Positions 7,120 through 11,811 of a DNA stretch of 11,811 bases are shown here, piece after piece. The stretch is from Actinidia chinensis (lineage: Eukaryota; Streptophyta; Magnoliopsida; Ericales; Actinidiaceae). The notes under the pieces are model-generated. The model did no database searches, was not told the origin of the DNA, and saw nothing but the letters and a program-made list of their open reading frames with translations. Position numbers and translations under genes: made by a program. Positions within the stretch are counted from its first letter, which is position 1. Each line of letters starts with the position of its first letter. The DNA is taken from NCBI GenBank assembly GCA_009663005.1, contig VIGQ01000281.1, forward strand, positions 10,001 through 21,811, written 5' to 3'.

Positions 7120-7795
7120 ATGAACAGAAATCGAAACAAACCCTCACACAACCATCGAAACCGATACGAATCAATCGTCCAACTAAAACGATTCTGGGCG
7201 TTACTCAAACAACCAGATTCCGATACCAACTCTTTGACGAGCTCGACGAGAGCGACGCTCGTTTTGGTCCTCCGATTTCTAACGATTCCAACGACTCCAC
7301 GCCTCGTTCTCCGCCAACCGCTTCACTTCTCCCACCACTCTCCGCAGCAGCCACAACAACCGTTTCCATCCGGTTAAGTCCTCGCCTCTCCGCCGCGCTT
7401 CCGAAGACCTCCACAACCTGGTACGCACGGGTACGGGCACGGACCGAAATCGGCTCTCACCTCTCCCTCTCCGCCGCCTCCTCCGCTAGGACCATCCCGT
7501 CCGGCGGTACCGGATCGTCTCTCCAGCGGCGGTCGAGGATTTTCCCCCAATCGGCGGCCGGTGACGTGCCGATTTGGCCGAAGAGAGTCGGAGTGAACCA
7601 ATTTGGGGAAGTTCGATGAATACGACGAGTACGGAGCTCGATGAGGAGATGGTGCCGCCCGCAACGTGATAGTGGCGATGTCGTCACGTGACGACTCGAC
7701 GACCTCTCGTGTTCGAGGTGTAGGCGGACGCTCAATGGAAGAGACTTGCGGCGCGTGAAAACGCGGTGTTTCCAGAAGACAGGTTTATCGACTGA
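7120..7795 (+). pseudogene. S40/DUF584 senescence-regulator protein (frame broken by many one-base shifts)
   Basis: S40-family proteins are small plant nuclear proteins linked to leaf senescence and stress responses. The family blocks occur in the right order but in different frames. They are a basic start MNRNRNKPSHNHRN, then KRF and LGVTQ, RYQLFDELDESDARFG (the acidic N-terminal motif), a Ser/Pro/Arg-rich middle (about 7310-7525, frame not assignable), and RIFPQSAAGDVPIWPKRV (about 7540-7590). These are followed by an acidic linker (FDEYDEYG, then ELDEEMVPP), VIVA, VFEG, and RTLNGRDLRRV (7725-7757). The C-terminus is NAVFQKTG and FID with TGA at 7793-7795. The conserved end (GRTLxGRDLRRVRNAxxxxTGF) is diagnostic. 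Length, about 225 codons, is normal and no intron is needed. At least eight to ten single-base gains or losses are required, five or so in the last 90 nt, while the residues themselves are well kept. That favours sequence error over decay, though a pseudogene remains possible. Confidence 0.8.
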
Positions 7796-9130
7796 AACCT
7801 CTCTTTCTTGTTGTAACTCTCTGCTCTACTTCATTGGAAATGACTGACTGCTCAGTACTCCATTTTGCGAATGATTATGTTTCATAGGTTAAAACCTGTT
7901 GCTTAATGAATTTTTCCGATATTTCCATTGGCCTTCTATTTACTGATGATTATCGTTTTGCTACCCCCGTAATTTTTCAAAGTGGATGATTGGGAATGAT
8001 TACGATAGTGGGTTCAACTTTGTTGGTTCTTAGGATTGTTATATTGGCAATGTTATCTTAAGATGATTTTATTCTGAATTTTAGCTTATAGATTGTGATC
8101 TTGAATGTGTTTGATTCGAATAGTATTCTAGTCGGGTAGAAAGTGAAGGAGAGGAACCAGTTAAAGAGGACCAAGATTTGAATACCTGAATTGCTTAGAT
8201 GTCTTCATGGCTTCTACTCTGCTGATTTTGGTGAATCATGTGCGATACTCTACAATTGACCAAAAACTTTGTTAATGAAGTATTGGAATGTGTTAATGGA
8301 TTCAACTTTCAATTTAATTGATTGAAAATGGGTCAATGATGTGTTACCTGCGAAACCCATTTTAGTTCTTCATGATTATGATATTGGAATGTCAGTTATT
8401 GCTTGTTTCTGAAATTTGCTTCGATATACAGCTACGGGAAAGAGATAAACCGTTTTTTTCAGTTCTCAATCTTCACAGCAATGGATCCTTTTAGTTTATA
8501 AACACCAATGAGAGCTAACTGGTCTTTGAATTGTTATCATCATATGTTTTCCTTCTTCAAATAAATTCAATTCAGGTAGGATATGTAGGTGAACATAGAG
8601 AACTGGTTAACATGAACCAAGTTTGCCTTTGCCACCGGGTGCATGATGGAATATAATCCACAGCCAAGCAACTAAATAGTACCCAACACCGTTATCTATT
8701 GGGGAGTGGACATGACACCTTTTCGGAGAATGATTCAATAATGTTGGATTTTGTCAGAACTACGGTAGAATTGAGTGGTGAACGGCTTTATGATTAACGA
8801 AATATAGGTTTTTTTTTTCCTCTATTTGAAATTTACATCCATTTGTAGCTAGATCTTTCAGCTTCCTTGGGACTTACTGTTACATTCTTCTACGGACTAT
8901 ATCTGTCTCCCGGCACCTGTTGCAAATTGTTAACAGCCCCATGTAATGGTCCTTTGTGTTCCTATGGACCAATTCCAATACGGGTTATCCTTGTGGGATG
9001 GTGTTATTGTTTGCAATTCTTCCTTTGTCAGTTTGCTTATAAATAAATGCTTTGAAAGCGGGCTGATGCATGATTTTACAAGCGATTGAATTTTTTTTTA
9101 TGTGAGGTTTTGTTTTTGAGTGTGGTGTAG
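7796..9130. other. 3' untranslated/intergenic DNA, no gene recognised
   Basis: Begins with the probable 3' untranslated region of the S40-type gene. The rest is T-rich, intron- or spacer-like sequence with scattered pyrimidine-AG acceptor-like sites (for example near 8462 and 8576) but no open family-like frame. A spliced non-coding transcript is possible but cannot be shown. Confidence 0.45.
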
Positions 9131-9700
9131 GAAATTCATGAAGTGCGGAATTCATGACATTCATGAAGCGTGGGAGTTCCAGGAAATTCCACTTTTGTTT
9201 ACGAATAGAGGTGCAAGAGCTGCTATCTTTGCGCACCACCACAATCCACTTCCTAATTGATTGTTAAATATAAACCCTAAGGTAGAGACCTTTTCTTTTG
9301 GTATGTCAAGGAGAGAACTTAATATCATTAACTAATAACTTTACCTATTTTATTAAAGCTCGGCCCCTCTAACAAAAAAGAAACAGAAAAAAACATGCTC
9401 AGTTCCAAAGAAGAGCAAGTGTCATGGTTAATGTGGACAGATCTAACAAAAATCTATATTACATCAGAGTGTTGAACGTCAAAAGTTGGATTCCTTGGGA
9501 CCTTGTTGAAGGTGAGTTGGTATTTCAAATATATATTACGTAGTTTTAAAGATTTTCCCGCTAGAAAAAGAATCTTCCTCGGAAATATTGTCCTGAAACT
9601 AAAGTGCGCTGGGGTTATTCGGACTGGACTGAAGGAATTTTAGAGTGCAGAGTGTCAACAACCTTGTGTGGATAGTATTGAGAAGACTCTGGATTTGTCG
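9131..9700. other. Intergenic DNA with three ATTCATGA copies, no gene recognised
   Basis: ATTCATGA occurs at 9134-9141, 9150-9157 and 9159-9166. Open frames near here (for example one from an ATG in 9160-9170) match nothing I know. The stretch 9370-9700 has mixed composition without repeat termini. Confidence 0.4.
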
Positions 9701-10125
9701 AACTACGTGATTTTGAAGGATAGTTTTAGACTTCTCTCCATCTTAATTGGTGAGGAAATGAGAAGAATAAGGGTTCCTAGGTATATATTTTTGTCTGGCC
9801 AATAGAAATATGAACCGTTGGATATTGGGTCAATCGGGGTTGCCCCTGTGGACATAACCAGAACCATGTTTGCACTCGACCAGTAGTGAGGAAGTTATAC
9901 ATGCAGTTTTGGTAACACCAAAAGCGCCACATGCCCAATGTTTTATTACGGGATGAGAATGGGCTCTCTCTCTCCTCTCTCTCTGTCTGTGCGACTAGCA
10001 ACATCAGACCCCCCCCCCCCCATCTTCCTTCTCCTCCTCTCTCCAGTTCTCTGCCACGGGTGATGGAGATGGATTTTTGAATTGCTGGAATAGATGCTAC
10101 GCTCATCATTGTCCACCGCTTTTGA
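9700..10125 (+). promoter_or_regulatory. Promoter/leader-like block upstream of repeat copy 1
   Basis: Contains a TATA-like GGTATATATTTTT near 9780-9793, a GAACCGTTGGAT sequence of a kind often met in plant promoters, a CT microsatellite (9964-9984) and a 13-base C-run (10009-10021), followed by CT-rich leader sequence. Together with the donor site at 10179 this looks like the 5' end of a gene read to the right. No protein-coding start is assigned. Confidence 0.35.
9964..10021. repeat. CT microsatellite and C homopolymer
   Basis: A (CT)n-rich run at 9964-9984 is followed, after a short gap, by 13 consecutive C residues at 10009-10021. Both are prone to length variation and to sequencing error. 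Confidence 0.85.
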
Positions 10126-10306
10126 GATTGAAGATTCGTATTTTCAGCACCAGTATCATTTGGTTCAATCTCAAAGAGGTAATTTCGCTTCCGTCTTTAA
10201 ATTCCCAAATTTTCCAACGTGAACTTTCAAACTACTTTGTCATAAGCCCATCAATCAGGCAAAATCTTGAGCATGAAAAATTATTGCTGCTAAAGGACAA
10301 AAAAAG
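10126..10306 (+). repeat. Direct repeat copy 1 with exon/intron donor site
   Basis: Shares with 11031-11219 the ordered blocks GATTGAAGATTCG, GGTTCAATCT, AGGTAAT, CGCTTCC, GAACTTTCAAACTAC, ATAAGCCCATCAAT and AGGCAAAATCTT, separated by small indels. The TCAAAGAG/GTAATT junction at 10178/10179 is a good plant splice-donor match. The repeat thus seems to hold the end of a leader exon and the start of its intron. Confidence 0.75.
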
Positions 10307-10855
10307 GATGAATATTTCTTTGGTCAGCATGAATATGCGTCTGGAATCAAAGTAGAACGGAGTTGCTAACCAACCAATTTAATCAACAGATGATAGTGTT
10401 CAGATATGTAACTGGAGCAAATATGATAACATTATTTGGTTACGGTCTTATTGATTAAATTAGTAATTTATTTTAGGCAGTAAAACTTAAAAAAAAAATA
10501 TACTCTAATAACGCCGAGAGCATCGACAACTGGGTGAGTCTATTTTTGCCTTTTGATTGGCCAAGTGAGCTAGCAAAGAAGATGAAAATGGGTTCCAACA
10601 GCATAGCTATCAATATCACTAATTACTACCAAGTTTTGACAATTTCTGTAGCACAAGCAACCAATTTTTTATTTGTATTTTTACGACGGACGGGTACGAC
10701 GTCGGTCCTCTCACTGATTATAATTCCACACACACACCCAAAATTGGTTTTTTTTTTTTTCTGTATATGTGTTTCGGGAAAAAGCAACCTTGAAACCTTT
10801 GCCTTCATCTGATCAGCAAGAACCAATTCATCTCTATCACCTCTCTCTCTCTCTG
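10307..10855. promoter_or_regulatory. Spacer between repeats, promoter-like right half
   Basis: No gene is seen. The right half has an ATTGG (inverted CCAAT) near 10556, an ACGT-containing GACGTC near 10698, and pyrimidine-rich runs before the TATA cluster at 10856, so it looks like a promoter for the leader that includes repeat copy 2. Binding roles are inference. Confidence 0.3.
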
Positions 10856-10871
10856 TATATTATATATATAT
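10856..10871 (+). promoter_or_regulatory. TATA-like AT cluster after a CT run
   Basis: TATATTATATATATAT directly follows a run of CT repeats (about 10841-10854). A pyrimidine patch with a TATA cluster is common in plant core promoters. It would place transcription start near 10895-10905, leading into repeat copy 2. A TTAGGGTT (inverted telo-box) lies at 10935-10942. Confidence 0.4.
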
Positions 10872-11030
10872 GTGTGCTCACACTCTCCTCAAAGCTGTAG
10901 TTAAAGTTAGAGGTTTATGAGAGTAAGGAAAGTTTTAGGGTTGAGGCAAATTGAAGTAAGAAAATTTCGCTGTAAAATAAAAAAAAAATCCCAACCAAGA
11001 GAAAGAGGGCAGAAGCAAATAACCTCTTTA

Positions 11031-11219
11031 GATTGAAGATTCGGATTTCCTCACATGATTCTTCCGACATCGATTCGGTTCAATCTTAAAAAGGTAATTC
11101 GCTTCCAATTAATTTCACGAATTCCACGGGAACTTTCAAACTACTTGTCCATAAGCCCATCAATAAGGCAAATCTTAGCATAAAAAAATATGGCTGCTAG
11201 GATAAAAAAAAAAAAAAAT
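11031..11219 (+). repeat. Direct repeat copy 2 with exon/intron donor site
   Basis: Second copy of the block at 10126-10306, about 905 bp downstream in the same orientation. It carries the same donor context, CTTAAAAAG/GTAATT, at 11093/11094. Sequence before each copy differs, so the duplicated unit is limited to the end of the leader exon and the first ~120 bp of the intron. It ends in a long A-run (11204-11218). Confidence 0.75.
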
Positions 11220-11811
11220 AATTATATGCTTCTATACTCAACAAGGAACAACTTTGCAAAACCACGAAATGAAGGTGGACCTTCCTAATGATTTGAAATC
11301 GCTGTTGCCTCGTATTTGATATTACCAGAGTCCTTTCCATCTAAGACAGGTCAATAAGAAGTGAGTCACCGAACATTGACAGTTTCGAATATGACAGCAT
11401 AAAGGAAACCCAGATGGCCAATTATGCGCCGCCGCTGGGTAATGTTACACTAACTAAAGAAAGATCGCACATAAAGTGAAAAAGGAAAGGAAGAAAGAAA
11501 CGGACTCGATCGAGGCAGTTTTGGTAAGGTTCACTTGGTTGGGTAGGTTCAGCTTCAGCAGTTGGGCCTAATGTAGGAATCGAAATGGTCTAGACACGTT
11601 TTCTTGTTTAGTTTTGACCGAAAAGATAAATCGTTATAATAGAATAACAAGGTAAAAATAAAGGGAAGATAATTATGAGTATCATTCCGACAGAGAAAAC
11701 GCCTTCATAAGGGTTTAAGGAGTCCACAAAGTTTAGCATAATTTTACAGGAAGACCTGATATAAGGCATGCGTTTACCGTTGAAATCCCGGATAAAGCGG
11801 GATGGCATTCC
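11220..11811. other. No gene recognised; possibly intron of a downstream gene
   Basis: If the donor at 11094 is real, this is intron sequence of a gene whose coding exons lie beyond the window. A minus-strand frame at 11608-11808 opens near the end (MPSRFIRDFNGKRMPYIRSS) but matches nothing I know. A 6-bp inverted repeat (ATCCCG/CGGGAT, 11785-11803) is too short to interpret. Confidence 0.4.

Noticed and set aside
6915..7619. Long plus-strand open frame of 234 codons taken as a single protein
   Set aside because: It starts at GTG, mixes leader sequence with pieces of the S40 protein, and runs out of frame with the conserved C-terminal motif. The gene is better described by the block order ending at 7795.
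7205..7735. Minus-strand open frames with Gly/Ser/Arg-rich products
   Set aside because: They are antisense shadows of the GC-rich S40 coding region.
9134..9166. Three ATTCATGA copies as an operator-like array
   Set aside because: Unequal spacing (16 and 9 bp), short motif, no linked promoter or gene.
9777..10109. Minus-strand 110-codon frame
   Set aside because: It crosses the CT microsatellite and C-run, matches no family, and lies opposite a promoter-like region.
11785..11803. ATCCCG/CGGGAT inverted repeat as a terminator or regulatory hairpin
   Set aside because: A 6-bp stem is expected by chance, and intrinsic terminators do not apply to plant nuclear genes.

Overview
This window looks like ordinary nuclear DNA of a flowering plant, probably a eudicot. 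It is AT-rich, has long A and T homopolymers, carries a Ty1/copia-type LTR fragment and a foldback (MITE-like) element, and contains two recognisable plant gene families: cytochrome b5, and the S40/DUF584 senescence-regulator family. I saw no prokaryotic operon, CRISPR array, tRNA or rRNA.

Layout. 1-1120: no recognisable gene. 1121-1240 (minus): a short GC-richer reading frame of unknown status. 1297-1850 (minus): the 3' end of a copia-like retrotransposon, consisting of a complete LTR, its polypurine tract, the tail of the pol reading frame and a tandem repeat. 1890-2095: a decayed coding-like stretch. 2572-2657 (minus): first coding exon of a cytochrome b5 gene, broken by three single-base shifts and with no second exon visible in the rest of the window. 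2840-3231: a foldback element with nested inverted repeats. 3240-5270: AT-rich intergenic DNA with a compact palindrome and a tandem pair of hairpin repeats. 5269-5921 (minus): a richer, gene-like tract I cannot name. 5930-6780: AT-rich spacer.

6780-7795 (plus): an S40/DUF584 gene with a TATA box, a long leader holding short upstream reading frames and a telo-box, and a coding region whose family motifs are clear but spread over all three frames. 7796-9700: non-coding, with nothing identified. 9700-11220: two promoter/leader-like blocks that share a diverged direct repeat of about 180-190 bp, each containing a plausible exon/intron donor site. They could be alternative first exons or a local duplication of a gene that continues beyond the window. 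11220-11811: nothing recognised.

The most useful overall observation is that both recognisable genes are interrupted by many one-base gains and losses while the residues on either side stay conserved. That pattern fits uncorrected long-read assembly errors at least as well as true pseudogenes, so 'pseudogene' labels here need a check against reads. I did not find a convincing previously undescribed system; the items of interest are structural.
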